DNA of 64,000 nt from Spartobacteria bacterium (GCA_021324395.1 JAJPJG010000032.1:166558-230557), one strand, 5' to 3'; shown: positions 37,929 through 47,822, counted from the stretch's first letter. The notes: generated from the sequence alone by a model not told the origin. A program made the numbers and translations.

Positions 37929-38603
37929 ATGACGGATTCCGCTCCACAACTTGCTGCGCGCGATTTGCGCCGGTCATTTCGTATCGGTGCGCGACGCGTG
38001 GAGGTGCTGCGCGGGATTTCGCTCGATGTGCAGCGAGGCGAATCGGTTTTTCTCTGCGGTGCGTCGGGCGCTGGGAAAACGACTCTGCTTTATACCCTCG
38101 CAGGCCTCGAACGGCCGGAGTCTGGCACAGTCACGTTTGAAGGCGGGCAGCTTTATCGCGGAAGCGAAACGACGCAGGCGCGCGTGCGCAATGAGCGCAT
38201 CGGTTTTGTTTTTCAGGGTTATTTTTTGTTGCCGGAATTGACCGCGCTGGAAAACGCGATGCTGCCGTCGATGATCAATCGCAAGGCCGATCGCGCCGCA
38301 GCGGAGATGGCGCTCACGAAAGTTGGGCTCGGCGAGCGACTGCATCATTTGCCGGCGGAGCTTTCCGGCGGTGAGCAGCAGCGCGTGGCGATTGCGCGTG
38401 CGGTGATGAATCAGCCGACGATTATTTTTGCCGACGAGCCGACGGGCAATCTCGACTCAAAAACAGGTGAGGGAATCGTGGAGTTATTGCTGGCGCTCGT
38501 GCGCGAAAAGCAAACGACGCTGATTGTCGTCACGCACGACTTGGAACTTGCAAAACGTGGGGACCGGCGGCTGGAAATTCGCGACGGACTGCTCGTGCGC
38601 TAA
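37929..38603 (+). CDS. lolD: LolD-type lipoprotein-releasing ABC ATPase
   Basis: 224 residues. Walker A GASGAGKTT, the Q-loop GFVFQGYFLLPELTALEN, signature LSGGEQQRVAIARA and Walker B IIFADEPTGNLD are the standard LolD/MacB pattern. It should power release of lipoproteins from the inner membrane for LolA transfer, but no LolC/E gene is adjacent. Its stop overlaps that of the small convergent gene. Confidence 0.8.
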   Translation: MTDSAPQLAARDLRRSFRIGARRVEVLRGISLDVQRGESVFLCGASGAGKTTLLYTLAGLERPESGTVTFEGGQLYRGSETTQARVRNERIGFVFQGYFLLPELTALENAMLPSMINRKADRAAAEMALTKVGLGERLHHLPAELSGGEQQRVAIARAVMNQPTIIFADEPTGNLDSKTGEGIVELLLALVREKQTTLIVVTHDLELAKRGDRRLEIRDGLLVR

Positions 38604-38797
38604 TCGGCGGCCTCGCCGCGCCGGAGCAGCATCTGGATAAGTTGCTTCATTTCCCCGATGTCCTGCTGCGCCTGAGCGAGATCTTTTTCCATTTGATCCA
38701 AACGACGTGATTCATCGGCACGTTCGCGTCGCGCATGGATGTAAAGCGGCGCGACTGCCGCGGCGGTGATGAGTAGTGTGAGCAGCAATGTCTTCAT
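38600..38797 (-). CDS. small membrane-anchored coiled-coil protein
   Basis: 65 residues. The N-terminus is hydrophobic (LLLTLLITAAAVAPLYI) and the rest is a short charged helix (DQMEKDLAQAQQDIGEMKQL). A longer frame upstream runs into the tRNA-Leu gene and gives the typical tRNA-derived peptide, so the ATG at 38797 is the realistic start. Function unknown. Confidence 0.5.
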   Translation of the reverse strand: MKTLLLTLLITAAAVAPLYIHARRERADESRRLDQMEKDLAQAQQDIGEMKQLIQMLLRRGEAAD

Positions 38798-38808
38798 CCG
38801 CGAAAAAG

Positions 38809-38890
38809 TGCTCTCGAGAGGATTTGAACCTCCACGGGTTGCCCCACACGGTCCTGAGCCGTGCGCGTCTGCCAGTTCCGCCACGAGAGC
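38809..38890 (-). tRNA. tRNA-Leu (CAG)
   Basis: The acceptor arms GCTCTCG and CGAGAGC pair, followed by discriminator A. The T-arm GGTTCAAATCC is present, and the anticodon loop CTCAGGA gives anticodon CAG on the CACGG/CCGTG stem. The long variable arm confirms a class II tRNA. CCA is not encoded. Confidence 0.95.
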
Positions 38891-38978
38891 TTTGAAATTA
38901 CAATTTCGGAGGCCGATCCCAGGTTAAAACCAGCGCGCAAAATTACTGCGCCATTCGCAATCTGCAACCTGAAATGCG

Positions 38979-40073
38979 TCAGCTAATCCGCATCGGCATG
39001 AGCACGTAAAGAAACGGCGTCTGGATTTTCAAAACGCCCGGACTCATCTCATCGATGAGATCGAGATACACCTCGTCGTTCGTGAGATTCCGAAGCGGAT
39101 CCATCAGGAACGCCGGGTTGAACGCGATCTGAAAATCTTTTCCTTTATATTGCACGGTGAGCGATTCGCGCGCCTCACCGACTTCCTGCGTGTTAGCGGT
39201 GATGTCGATGTTGTTTTTCGAAAATATCAGTTTAACAGAATTCGACTTTTCGCTCGAGAGCAATGAAACGCGATGGACGCTGCTGAGAAATGTTTCGCGC
39301 TCGAGTGTGACGCGTTCCTTTGTTTCCGCCGGAATAACCTGGCGGTAATTCGGGTAATTGCCCTCGATCAATTTCGACACGAGCAGTGTGCCGTTCACAT
39401 CGAACGCGATCTGATTTTCGCCGACCGTCATTTTCATGTCGCCTTCATCGCCCAGCAGGCGCGAGAGCTCGGTCACCGCTTTTGTTGGAATGATGATGTC
39501 GACTTCCTGGCTGCGTGGAAATTCAAGCTCGATATCGACGAGCGCGAGACGGCGCCCGTCGGTCGCCACGAGCGTCAGTTTGTTGTCCTTGAACGAACAC
39601 AAAATTCCGTTGAGCACGTAACGCGTTTCGTCGGTCGAAATCGCATAGCTCGTTTTCTTCAAGCCATCGCGCAAATCTTTCTGGCGAATCGTGAATGTCT
39701 TCGCGTTTTCGAATTTCGGCAGCGGTGGAAATTCCTCCTCGGGCAAGCCAAGGATTTTGAAAAAGCTCGGTCCGCTGCGAATCGACGCGACATTTTTCGA
39801 GTCGATGTCGATTTGAATATCGGAAGCTGGAAGCTCGCGAACGATGGTAAACAGACGCCGCGCGGGCAACGTGGTTCCGCCGGCCTTTTCGATTTGCGCT
39901 TCGATGCTGCCGCGCACGCCGACGTCGAGGTCAGTCGTGGTGAGGCGGAGCTGGCCGTCGGCTGCTTGCAGCAAAACGTTCGAGAGGATGGGCAGCGTCG
40001 TGCGGGTGCTGACGACGTTTTGCACAGTTTGCAGACCTTCGAGGAGTTTTTCTTTGCTGACGCTAAATTTCAT
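38979..40073 (-). CDS. dnaN: DNA polymerase III beta sliding clamp
   Basis: 364 residues. The N-terminus MKFSVSKEKLLEGLQTVQN and later VSTRTTLPILSNVLLQA, RRLFTIVRELP, and VLNGILCSFKDN with LVATDGRRLALV are classic beta-clamp blocks. The last residues MPMRIS match the family's C-terminal tail. It forms the ring that tethers the replicase. It lies downstream of dnaA in the same orientation, the common order at bacterial origins. Confidence 0.96.
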   Translation of the reverse strand: MKFSVSKEKLLEGLQTVQNVVSTRTTLPILSNVLLQAADGQLRLTTTDLDVGVRGSIEAQIEKAGGTTLPARRLFTIVRELPASDIQIDIDSKNVASIRSGPSFFKILGLPEEEFPPLPKFENAKTFTIRQKDLRDGLKKTSYAISTDETRYVLNGILCSFKDNKLTLVATDGRRLALVDIELEFPRSQEVDIIIPTKAVTELSRLLGDEGDMKMTVGENQIAFDVNGTLLVSKLIEGNYPNYRQVIPAETKERVTLERETFLSSVHRVSLLSSEKSNSVKLIFSKNNIDITANTQEVGEARESLTVQYKGKDFQIAFNPAFLMDPLRNLTNDEVYLDLIDEMSPGVLKIQTPFLYVLMPMRIS

Positions 40074-40094
40074 GAGCGCGAATGGCGGGATGTG

Positions 40095-40120
40095 TTTGTG
40101 GATAATCTAAATTCCACAAA
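40095..40120. promoter_or_regulatory. DnaA box within a dyad upstream of dnaN
   Basis: TTTGTGGA (40095-40102) is inverted at 40113-40120 (TCCACAAA), a perfect 8-base dyad. The left arm overlaps a perfect DnaA box on the minus strand (TTATCCACA, at 40097-40105). It lies in the 91-base gap between dnaA and dnaN and may control dnaN. Confidence 0.55.
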
Positions 40121-40164
40121 GCATGTCAAAGAATTGTTGGATAAACGCGCGACAAATTCGCGCA

Positions 40165-41565
40165 TCAACGATGCAGTTGACTGTCGAGGAACGAAACAGT
40201 CTGGCGCACTTTTTCCTCGCTCTTGATTTTTTCGCGAACGAGCCGGTGCGCGTGCAACACGGTGCCGTGGTCGCGTCCGCCAAATGCCTCGCCGATTTCA
40301 CTGAGCGAGGCTTTCGTCAGTTCGCGTGCGAGATACATCGCGACCTGTCGCGGAAACGCGATGTTCGCGGGACGACGCTTGCTCGTCATGTCCGCGAGAC
40401 GCACGTCGTAATGCTCGGCGACGCGCCGCTGGATTTGGTCGATCGTGATCGAGCGCTTCGCTTCCTCCTGCAGGATATCTTTTAACAAATGTTCAATCGC
40501 TTCTTCGTTCAGCGATTTGCCGCTGAGCGACGCGAACGACGCGACGCGCATCAACGCGCCTTCGAGGCGGCGCACGTTTGTGCGAATGCGCTGCGCGAGA
40601 AATTCGAACAGATGATTGTCGAGCTTGATGTGCAGCGACTCTGCTTTTTTCCGCAAAATCGCGACGCGGGTCTCGACATCAGGCGGCTGCAATTCCGCCG
40701 TCAAACCCCACTCGAAACGCGAGACGAGCCGTTGCTCGAGATTCGCGATTTCCGTCGGTGGACGATCGCTCGAAAGGACGATCTGTTTGTGACCATCGTG
40801 CAAAGTGTTAAAAGTATGAAAGAACTCTTCCTGCGAGCGTTCCTTGCCGGCAAAGAACTGGATGTCATCGATCAACAGCACGTCCGCCTGACGGTAACGT
40901 TTGCGGAATTTGACGAGCGTGCTGTTTTGAATCGCGTCGATGAAATCGTTCGTAAATCTTTCGCTCGAAATATAGACGACCTTCACGTTTTTGCCGCGGC
41001 CGACGATGTGCTGACCGATCGCGTGCATGAGGTGCGTTTTGCCGAGACCGACGCCGCCGTGAATGAAAAGCGGGTTGTAAGTGCGGGACGGCGATTGCGC
41101 GACGGCGAGCGCCGCGGCGTGCGCGAATTGGTTGTTTGCGCCGACGACGAACGATTCAAAAGTATTGCGCGGATTCATTCCGTGGATCATCGGGCTGCAA
41201 CCGGAAATGGAAGCATCACCCGTTCCCTCACGTTCACCGTTGCCGTTCGCGGGATGTCCGTTTTTCTTCGTCGCAGGAGCCGTCGCTGGCTTCGGCGCCA
41301 TCGCGTGCTCGGATTCATTCGCGATGGCAAATTTAACCACGCGCGGCGCGCCGAGCACACCGGCGATTGCGGACTGCACGAGCGGCATGTAATTCGACTC
41401 GATCCAGAGTTGGTAAATGTTGTTCGGCACTCGCAGCATGAGTTCCGTTTCGTCCGCCTGCACGAGTTCAATCGCGTGGAACCATCGCTGAAATGTGTCA
41501 TTGCCGGCCTGTGCCGCAATCACTTCCGCGATGCTCTTCCAGATGAGCGAGAGATTCTTTTCCAT
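40165..41565 (-). CDS. dnaA: chromosomal replication initiator DnaA
   Basis: 466 residues from ATG 41565 (an in-frame GTG lies at 41580). Domain I starts with [12 protein letters not shown]. Domain III shows Walker [15 protein letters not shown] and Walker [15 protein letters not shown]. Domain IV has the DNA-binding signature around [16 protein letters not shown], preceded by [16 protein letters not shown]. The linker between I and III is rich in Gly and Asn. It initiates replication by binding DnaA boxes, which lie upstream of this gene. Confidence 0.97.
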   Translation of the reverse strand: MEKNLSLIWKSIAEVIAAQAGNDTFQRWFHAIELVQADETELMLRVPNNIYQLWIESNYMPLVQSAIAGVLGAPRVVKFAIANESEHAMAPKPATAPATKKNGHPANGNGEREGTGDASISGCSPMIHGMNPRNTFESFVVGANNQFAHAAALAVAQSPSRTYNPLFIHGGVGLGKTHLMHAIGQHIVGRGKNVKVVYISSERFTNDFIDAIQNSTLVKFRKRYRQADVLLIDDIQFFAGKERSQEEFFHTFNTLHDGHKQIVLSSDRPPTEIANLEQRLVSRFEWGLTAELQPPDVETRVAILRKKAESLHIKLDNHLFEFLAQRIRTNVRRLEGALMRVASFASLSGKSLNEEAIEHLLKDILQEEAKRSITIDQIQRRVAEHYDVRLADMTSKRRPANIAFPRQVAMYLARELTKASLSEIGEAFGGRDHGTVLHAHRLVREKIKSEEKVRQTVSFLDSQLHR

Positions 41566-42037
41566 AAGTGACTTATCCACTACGTTTTTAAATGGCGTTC
41601 ACGAGCCCCGAACGCGGTTTCGTTGATGTGAAATGTCAGGTTGCGGAACGGTTCCGAAGGAGAAAAACAAGTTCGAGCGGAGCTCGACACGGGGAGAACC
41701 TGTTCGCGCAATCTGCTTGAAAACAGAAGCTTGCAATGTTCATCGTTGTGGAACATTGATTTTACGGGCATCGCAGCGACGCGTTCGCTGATGAGCCCCC
41801 TCAAATGGCTTGTTCTACAAAATTGCGCGAGTTTCTCGGGTTTATTCACAACTTATTCACATGCTCCTGCTTTGCTCGCCCGGAGCTCGGCGAGAGTAGT
41901 TTTGGGGGAATTCTCCGGCAAGGAAAAATGGCGATTGCGTTACAACTTTATTTCATTTTCTTCACACAAATTTCTTGACGCCTGTGACGCTTGAAACGAT
42001 GCCGCTTCGCGCGAAATGCGGCTCGCGAATCAAGCAA
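41566..42037. other. candidate replication origin (dnaA upstream region)
   Basis: About 470 bases with no gene between the dnaA start and the symporter stop. It has a near-consensus DnaA box (TTATCCACT, 41573-41581) beside the dnaA start and two tandem boxes further on. AT-rich stretches at about 41932-41978 (GCGTTACAACTTTATTTC and CTTCACACAAATTTC) could be an unwinding element. Placement next to dnaA and dnaN supports an oriC role; GC-skew was not computed. Confidence 0.55.
41842..41861 (+). promoter_or_regulatory. two tandem DnaA boxes
   Basis: TTATTCACA occurs at 41842-41850 and again at 41853-41861, an 11-base spacing that puts both on the same face of the helix. Both match the consensus TTATNCACA exactly. 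Confidence 0.7.
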
Positions 42038-43654
42038 TCAAGCCGCTCTTCGGACGTGCTCGCGCGCAGCTTCGATCTGCGATTCCGGTGTGCGAAAAAG
42101 TGCAGCGATCGCGAATGTCACGACGGTGCCGAAAGGAATTCGCCACGGAAACTCGATTTCCGGAAGCCACGAGAATTTGAGCACCGGCAGGCCAACGGAA
42201 GTTAACGTCGTATTTAACAAACCGCTCAAAACCGCAACGACCAAAAAACCTGAAATCATCGCGATCAAGTTGCCGCGATTGTTGCCGCGCGATTGTGTGA
42301 GCATTCCGCACAGGAATACGCCGAGGAGCGAGCCGTAAGTGTAACCGAAAACGCCGAGCACAATCGGGATGATGCGCGCGTGCGGATCGCTGATGACAAT
42401 CCAAGCAGTGCCCGAGCCGATAAGGATCAGGATGACTGCAAAAAAAACGGTGCCCCAGCGCGCAGCTTTCAGCACTTCGCTGGCTGTCGCGTTTGGCCGG
42501 ATATAGGGCTGATACCAGTCCTCAGTGAAACTCGTCGCGAGCGCGTTGAGTGCGGTGCTGAGCGAACCCATTGCCGTGGCGAAAAGGCCGGCAACGAGCA
42601 ATCCGCGCACGCCGATCGGCAGTGCATGCAAAATATAATAAGCAAACACGTGTGGATTTTTCTCCGGCAAATTTGGGTCGGGATGTGTCTGGTAAAAAAC
42701 CCAGAGCAAAATGCCGATAAGCAAAAACGTGAAGTTGATCGGAATGTCCATCAGCCCGCTCGAGATGAGCGCGAGCCGGCTGCGATGATGATCTTTCGCC
42801 GTCAACATCCGCTGCACCATGTCCTGGTCGGTCCCGTGCGTGGCCATCGTGGTAAACGTCGACGCGAAAAACGCGGCCCACAGCGTGTATTCGGTCTCCA
42901 GCACATGTTTAACGTTCTGCCAAAGCCCGACGCCGGGCGTGAGGCCGCTGTCGAAGACGGCAAGATCGCGCGGTTGTGTGAGCAGCATCTGCGCATGCGA
43001 CCAGCCACCGATTTGATGGAGCAAAAACCAAATCGCGAAACCCATTGAGCCAAACATGATCGACGCTTGGATCAGATCGGTCCAAACAACGGCCTTGATG
43101 CCGCCGAGCGCCGTGTAGATCGCCGTTAAGACGGTGACTGCCGTAAGCGAGCCGACATAAATCGCGAGCTCCTGCGTCGCCGTCGGTTTCACGCCGAAGA
43201 ACATTTCAAAACCGAGCAGCAAAATAATCGCCGCGACATAAAGCCGTGTGCCGCTCGCGAGCGCGCGCGTGATCAAAAAAACCGCGCTCGCGGCATTGCG
43301 TGTGCCGACGCCAAAGCGCACGAGCAGATATTGGTAAATCGAGACGACGCGATAGTCGTAATACGGCTTGATGAAAACATAGCTGACGATGATGCGGCCG
43401 AGAATCGTGCCGATCGCGAGTTGCAGATAGGTGAAATTTCGCAGCCCGTAACCTTCGCCGGGCGAGCCGAGGAAAGTGGCCGCGCTGATTTCCGCAGCGA
43501 GCAGCGATGCGAGCACGGCCCACCACGGAATATTGCGGTCGCCGATGGCGAATCCTTCCATCGTTCGATCGCCGCGACCTTTGTAGAGGCCGATCGAAAT
43601 GACGACGACGAAATAAGCGGCGATGACGATGCCGTCGATGAGCCAGGGACTCAT
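42038..43654 (-). CDS. sodium:solute symporter (SSS) family protein
   Basis: 538 residues with about 13 predicted membrane helices. AIGDRNIPWWAVLASLLAAEISAAT and the later ALGGIKAVVWTDLIQ are typical SSS blocks, and GLFATAMGSLSTALNALATSFTEDWY contains the family's Na-binding Ser/Thr pair. The substrate is unknown; sugars, monocarboxylates or amino acids are all possible. Confidence 0.88.
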   Translation of the reverse strand: MSPWLIDGIVIAAYFVVVISIGLYKGRGDRTMEGFAIGDRNIPWWAVLASLLAAEISAATFLGSPGEGYGLRNFTYLQLAIGTILGRIIVSYVFIKPYYDYRVVSIYQYLLVRFGVGTRNAASAVFLITRALASGTRLYVAAIILLLGFEMFFGVKPTATQELAIYVGSLTAVTVLTAIYTALGGIKAVVWTDLIQASIMFGSMGFAIWFLLHQIGGWSHAQMLLTQPRDLAVFDSGLTPGVGLWQNVKHVLETEYTLWAAFFASTFTTMATHGTDQDMVQRMLTAKDHHRSRLALISSGLMDIPINFTFLLIGILLWVFYQTHPDPNLPEKNPHVFAYYILHALPIGVRGLLVAGLFATAMGSLSTALNALATSFTEDWYQPYIRPNATASEVLKAARWGTVFFAVILILIGSGTAWIVISDPHARIIPIVLGVFGYTYGSLLGVFLCGMLTQSRGNNRGNLIAMISGFLVVAVLSGLLNTTLTSVGLPVLKFSWLPEIEFPWRIPFGTVVTFAIAALFRTPESQIEAAREHVRRAA

Positions 43655-43661
43655 TTAAAAA

Positions 43662-44990
43662 TTAGCCGGCGCGCAACGCTTCGGTTGCCAGCGCGGGAGC
43701 TACGGGTTTGATGAGGATTTTGGAATTGCGACCGCTCGATTCGTATTTATCGCGGCGCGCGGGCGGGAGCACATCGGGCGTGGCTTCGATGAAGCCGCCT
43801 TTTTGCTGAAAATAAGCAAACGCTTGCGTCGAGAGCGCGAAGATTTCTTTCGCTCCTTTTTCCGCGGCGAGCGTTTCGGCAAAGCTCATCAGCTTGCGGC
43901 CGTAGCCTTGGTCACTGTGGCTCTTGTTCACATAAAGGCACGCGAGCTCGGCTTTGCGCTCGTCAGGAAACGCGTGCAGCGCGACGCAGCCGACAAGATT
44001 ACGGTCAACCTCGAGCACCCAATAGTCCTCGATATGCTGCAAAATATCGGCGCGTGTGCGGCGGATGAGTTCCTCGCCTTCGACCGATTGCCTGATGAGC
44101 GCCATGACGGAGCGAACATCTTTTTTAAACACACGGCGAATCTGTTGATATTCGTTCGAGTAAATCATCGTGCCGATGCCGGTGTGGCTGAACACCTCGG
44201 TCAGCAGCGCTTCGTCGGTCTGACCGTTGAGCAAGTGAACGCGCGGAACGCCCTGCCGGCACGCGCGTGCGGCGGCTTCGAGCTTCGACACGAGCTTCGC
44301 CTCGACGACATCCGCTGCGGACTTTGTTTTGCGCTTTTTTAAAATATCCTCCGTCTCGGAAATCGAGAGCTGGCGCACGACTTCACCGCCGGCGACCAAT
44401 CCATCCTGCGACGACAAGAAGATGATTTTCATCGCGCGCATCGCCTCGGCGACTTCGACGGCGATGCTGTCGGAATTAACGCGAAACGTTTTGCCTTCGC
44501 CGTCAAAGCCGATTGGCGGAATGATGGGGATGATTCCTTCGTTCAAAAAAAGGTGCAGCGATTTCGTGTCCACTTTTTCCACGCGACCGGTCCACAAATA
44601 ATCGACGCCGCCGAGAATGCCCGCCGGATGCGCAATGATGGAGTTCGCGTAAACCGCGCGCAAATCGACCGACGTGAGCCCTTGCATGATGTCGTTCATC
44701 ACATTAGTCGCTGCTTCGATCGAAATGCGCAGCGTCGGCTCGTCGGTGATGCCGGTGCCGTCGGAATTGCTCGGCGTGACATTACGTTCGCGCGCGAGTT
44801 GATCGATTTGATGGCTCGCACCGTGAACGAGAACGACCTTGATGCTCAGCGAACGCAGCACCGCGAGGTCGAGCAGGATGTTCGCAAAATTTTCCGACGC
44901 GACGATGTCGCCATCAATCGCGACGACGAAGATTTTTTCGCGGAAGCGTGGGACGTATTGGAGAATGCCGCGCAGGTCGGAAACTTTCAT
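43662..44990 (-). CDS. argA: amino-acid N-acetyltransferase (N-acetylglutamate synthase)
   Basis: 442 residues. An amino-acid-kinase-like domain (about 1-285) with VVLVHGASHQIDQL and GILGGVDYLWTGRVEK is fused to a GNAT domain (about 300-435) with LACLYVNKSHSDQGYGRKLM. This is the ArgA architecture of the first step of arginine synthesis, in which the kinase-like half binds arginine as feedback inhibitor. It is followed 8 bases later by the symporter gene. The start I chose is the ATG at 44990, where MKVSDLRGIL matches the family N-terminus. Confidence 0.9.
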   Translation of the reverse strand: MKVSDLRGILQYVPRFREKIFVVAIDGDIVASENFANILLDLAVLRSLSIKVVLVHGASHQIDQLARERNVTPSNSDGTGITDEPTLRISIEAATNVMNDIMQGLTSVDLRAVYANSIIAHPAGILGGVDYLWTGRVEKVDTKSLHLFLNEGIIPIIPPIGFDGEGKTFRVNSDSIAVEVAEAMRAMKIIFLSSQDGLVAGGEVVRQLSISETEDILKKRKTKSAADVVEAKLVSKLEAAARACRQGVPRVHLLNGQTDEALLTEVFSHTGIGTMIYSNEYQQIRRVFKKDVRSVMALIRQSVEGEELIRRTRADILQHIEDYWVLEVDRNLVGCVALHAFPDERKAELACLYVNKSHSDQGYGRKLMSFAETLAAEKGAKEIFALSTQAFAYFQQKGGFIEATPDVLPPARRDKYESSGRNSKILIKPVAPALATEALRAG

Positions 44991-45126
44991 TGATGACGCG
45001 AGCAACAAAAACCAATCGGCGCAATTAGCAAAGCGTAAAAACACCGCGAAAAAATTTCCCCGCACGCGCACCCTCGAAAATGGCGAAGCTTGCGATTACA
45101 ACGAAAACGGTGCATTTTTTTCTCGC

Positions 45127-45747
45127 ATGACCTCGGACGCAAACCGCGTGTTAATCGCCGAAGATCACTACGTATCACGGCATCTTCTCGAACGGAACCT
45201 GATGAACTGGGGATTCAATGTCGTGACCGCCGAGGATGGCGAAGCCGCGACGGCGATTCTCGAAAGCGACGATGCGCCTCCGCTCGCGATCATCGATTGG
45301 ATGATGCCGAAGATGGACGGGCTCGAAGTTTGCACGCGCGTGCGCCAGCAGACGGGACGGCCGTATGTTTACCTCGTGTTACTCACCGCGAAAAGCCAGA
45401 AGGAAGAAATAGCCGCAGGTTTGCAAGCGGGCGCTGATGATTACGTGATCAAGCCGTTCGATCCGGACGAGCTTCGCGCACGTTTAACAGTCGGTCAGCG
45501 CGTTGTTGCGCTGGAACGGACGCTCGCGAAGAAGGTGCAGGACCTCGAAACCGCGCTCGCGGATGTGAAAAAATTAAAAGGCCTGCTGCCGATTTGCATG
45601 TATTGCAAAAGCGTTCGCGACGACAAGGATTACTGGCACCAGATCGAGGAATACATCCACACTGAGACCGGCACTGATTTTTCGCACGGCATCTGCCCGA
45701 ACTGCATGGCGAAAATCGAAGCGGGCGAAGGCGTCGGCCAGGCTTAG
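45127..45747 (+). CDS. response regulator with C-terminal zinc-binding motif
   Basis: 206 residues. The receiver domain (1-125) has VLIAEDHYVSRHLL, acceptor Asp in AIIDWMMPKMDGLE and lysine in YVIKPFDPDEL. A short coiled coil follows, then a Cys-rich tail (LLPICMYCKSVRDDKDYW ... CPNC), a C-x2-C...C-x2-C pair likely to bind zinc. This tail occurs at the C-terminus of some sensor proteins. There is no DNA-binding domain. It is divergent from argA. Confidence 0.82.
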   Translation: MTSDANRVLIAEDHYVSRHLLERNLMNWGFNVVTAEDGEAATAILESDDAPPLAIIDWMMPKMDGLEVCTRVRQQTGRPYVYLVLLTAKSQKEEIAAGLQAGADDYVIKPFDPDELRARLTVGQRVVALERTLAKKVQDLETALADVKKLKGLLPICMYCKSVRDDKDYWHQIEEYIHTETGTDFSHGICPNCMAKIEAGEGVGQA

Positions 45748-47046
45748 TTATTCGGTTTGCTGCTGGACGACGTCCATGTAACGCGTGATCGGATCCTCGC
45801 GATCCGTTTTTTCATTCGCGAGCGACTTTGCGGTTTTCATGTAGTCGTCGAATGAATCGCTCTTTGTCGTGAGCTGCGTCGCCTCGAACCAGTTCAGGTA
45901 ATCCGCGATTTGATCCATGCGCGAGAGCACGAGTTCGCGATATTGTGCGGCTGCGGCGAGGCGTTCGCCGATGCGATGCAATTTTCCGTGCGCGAGATCG
46001 GAGGAGATTTTTTGATAATCCAAAATCACCGGGCGAAACAGTGGACTCGATTGTGTGCCGAGCGCGAGCAGGTTTGCGCTGACTTGTGTTAAAGCGGAGC
46101 GGCTCGCGGGCAGTTTTCGATACTCGTTGAATTCATCAATCGTGAATTTTTTCGTCGCCCCGCTTTTATCGATTGGAATGTCAAACGTCAGCAACGGCGC
46201 GAGGCGTTGCTCGGATTCCTGCAATGAGAAACCTTCGTAGCGATTCGCCGCCGCGAGTCGCGCGATGCTTAGCGTCCACCATTTTTCCACGCTCTGCGTC
46301 GTCGCGCCGAGAATGGGGAAACGCTGGATCAGCGCGCCGAGATGGTCGTCGTTGTTGCGCTGCAAATGCCGCAGCAAATCGAGCAGCGACGCGCGGCCAT
46401 CGGGCAAATCAACGAGCAACTGCACGAGACTCATCGCACACGCGTCGTAAAGTTGCAGCGATGAGCCTTCGAGTGACGCGGCGTTTTGCGCGAGAAAATC
46501 GGCGAGTCGCGGCAGATGCTCGCTGTCGAGCAAAGTTTTAAACACCTCCGTATCCGGCCCGGATTCACGCCGGTGGGAAATTTCCACTGCTCCCTCGATC
46601 AACCACGCGGGGGGCTCGGCGTAGCTGGAGCCGGCATCGGGCGGATGATCGCGATAAGCCAGATCGAGCAAAACCGCGCGCACGAGCTGATGCTCAAAAC
46701 GAATCTCGCGCGGATCGTCGCCGAGCGTGACGTCGATTGCGATTTTCGCGCCTTCTTCCGTCGCGCAAATCTGCACGTTGCACGGCGTGTCGGATGGATT
46801 TGCGGCCTCGGCGGGTTTGACGGTGATGACGACCGGCAGCTTCCATTTGTCCGGCTGATCGAGCAGGCCGAGCACATTCTTTTTGGTTTCATCGGCGAAA
46901 CTCGCGATCTGTGCACGCGCGTTTGCGTTATCGCAGTAGACGATGAATTGCCGCGAAAAGCTGACGCTTTTGTGCAGCATGTCGAGCGCGAGCGCGGGTG
47001 TCGCGCAGACGAGCAGAACGAGAAGGGCGAGGGGGGAACGGCGCAT
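45748..47046 (-). CDS. secreted protein of unknown function
   Basis: 432 residues with a signal peptide (PLALLVLLVCATPALA). The central part has EPPAWLIEGAVEISH, which resembles the second-helix block of gluzincin peptidases but with the HExxH not found, so it may be an inactive relative. No family is recognised. It follows the zinc-ribbon gene by 8 bases in the same orientation. Confidence 0.55.
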   Translation of the reverse strand: MRRSPLALLVLLVCATPALALDMLHKSVSFSRQFIVYCDNANARAQIASFADETKKNVLGLLDQPDKWKLPVVITVKPAEAANPSDTPCNVQICATEEGAKIAIDVTLGDDPREIRFEHQLVRAVLLDLAYRDHPPDAGSSYAEPPAWLIEGAVEISHRRESGPDTEVFKTLLDSEHLPRLADFLAQNAASLEGSSLQLYDACAMSLVQLLVDLPDGRASLLDLLRHLQRNNDDHLGALIQRFPILGATTQSVEKWWTLSIARLAAANRYEGFSLQESEQRLAPLLTFDIPIDKSGATKKFTIDEFNEYRKLPASRSALTQVSANLLALGTQSSPLFRPVILDYQKISSDLAHGKLHRIGERLAAAAQYRELVLSRMDQIADYLNWFEATQLTTKSDSFDDYMKTAKSLANEKTDREDPITRYMDVVQQQTE

Positions 47047-47054
47047 TTTTTAAA

Positions 47055-47819
47055 TCACCGCGGAGGCGAGCCACGCGTCGTAAACGTAATTTTACCGTCA
47101 TCGACGTCGACCGATTTCATCTGGTCGAGCAGTTTTCGCTCACGCGTGAGCGCGTCCCAAAGCCGCTGAAACAGCACGTCACTGTATTGCATGATGAGTG
47201 GATGGATCGGCAGGCGGCCGATGTTTCCGCCGACGGTTTTTGCGGCGAGTTTGTTGTTTTCGATCGCGAGCTGATAGCCGGCGGTTGCGTAAAGCGCGTA
47301 GCCGAAGAGCGATTGCTGCGAAGTAATCCAGCAGACGCCTTTATCGAGATGCACGAACGACCGGTCGAACTTCACCATGTCGCTGAAGATTCCGCCGGCG
47401 TGCGCCTTTATCGTGTAGGCGAGATATTTGTTGATGTCATCCTCGGCGATCGAAAACGCGCGGGAAACTGGCAGCCGCGTCGCATCCTCGAGTGCGAGCG
47501 AAAGCTGCGGCACATCGAGGAAATCTTCTTTCTTTAAAACCGTCGGCACATGTTGCGGAGGACGCACCGCCTCGATCACCGCGGCGACGAGGAGCGCCCA
47601 CAAAATCGCGCTGACGAGTTTCTTTCCTCCGCCGGCGAAAAATCCGCTGTCCGGCTTGATCAGCCGTTTCACGCGTTTGCGCGTGGCCTCGACCGATTCC
47701 TCCGGCTTCGACTTCTCCACCGGCAGCACGCTTCGATCGAGCTTCGAGCCGCAATTGTGGCAATAGATTCGCTCCCCCTCGTTCTCGTAGTTGCACTGTT
47801 TGCAGATGAGCGTGGCCAT
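47055..47819 (-). CDS. zinc-ribbon membrane protein of unknown function
   Basis: 254 residues. The N-terminal zinc ribbon has CKQCNYENEGERIYCHNCGS. A membrane helix (LVSAILWALLVAAVIEAV) follows at about 67-85, and the rest is a soluble domain facing outward, with DINKYLAYTIKAHAGG and PLIMQYSDVLFQRLWDAL. The function is not known. Confidence 0.6.
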   Translation of the reverse strand: MATLICKQCNYENEGERIYCHNCGSKLDRSVLPVEKSKPEESVEATRKRVKRLIKPDSGFFAGGGKKLVSAILWALLVAAVIEAVRPPQHVPTVLKKEDFLDVPQLSLALEDATRLPVSRAFSIAEDDINKYLAYTIKAHAGGIFSDMVKFDRSFVHLDKGVCWITSQQSLFGYALYATAGYQLAIENNKLAAKTVGGNIGRLPIHPLIMQYSDVLFQRLWDALTRERKLLDQMKSVDVDDGKITFTTRGSPPR

Positions 47820-47822
47820 TGG

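Noticed and set aside
38800..38884. A protein N-terminus of the form AELADAHGSGPCG upstream of the small coiled-coil gene.
   Set aside because: It is a translation of the tRNA-Leu(CAG) gene; the real start is the ATG at 38797.
40489..41571. Long plus-strand open frame of about 360 codons opposite dnaA.
   Set aside because: It is the complement of a well-conserved dnaA frame in GC-rich DNA and has no recognisable motif. The same holds for the frame opposite dnaN at 39273-40226.
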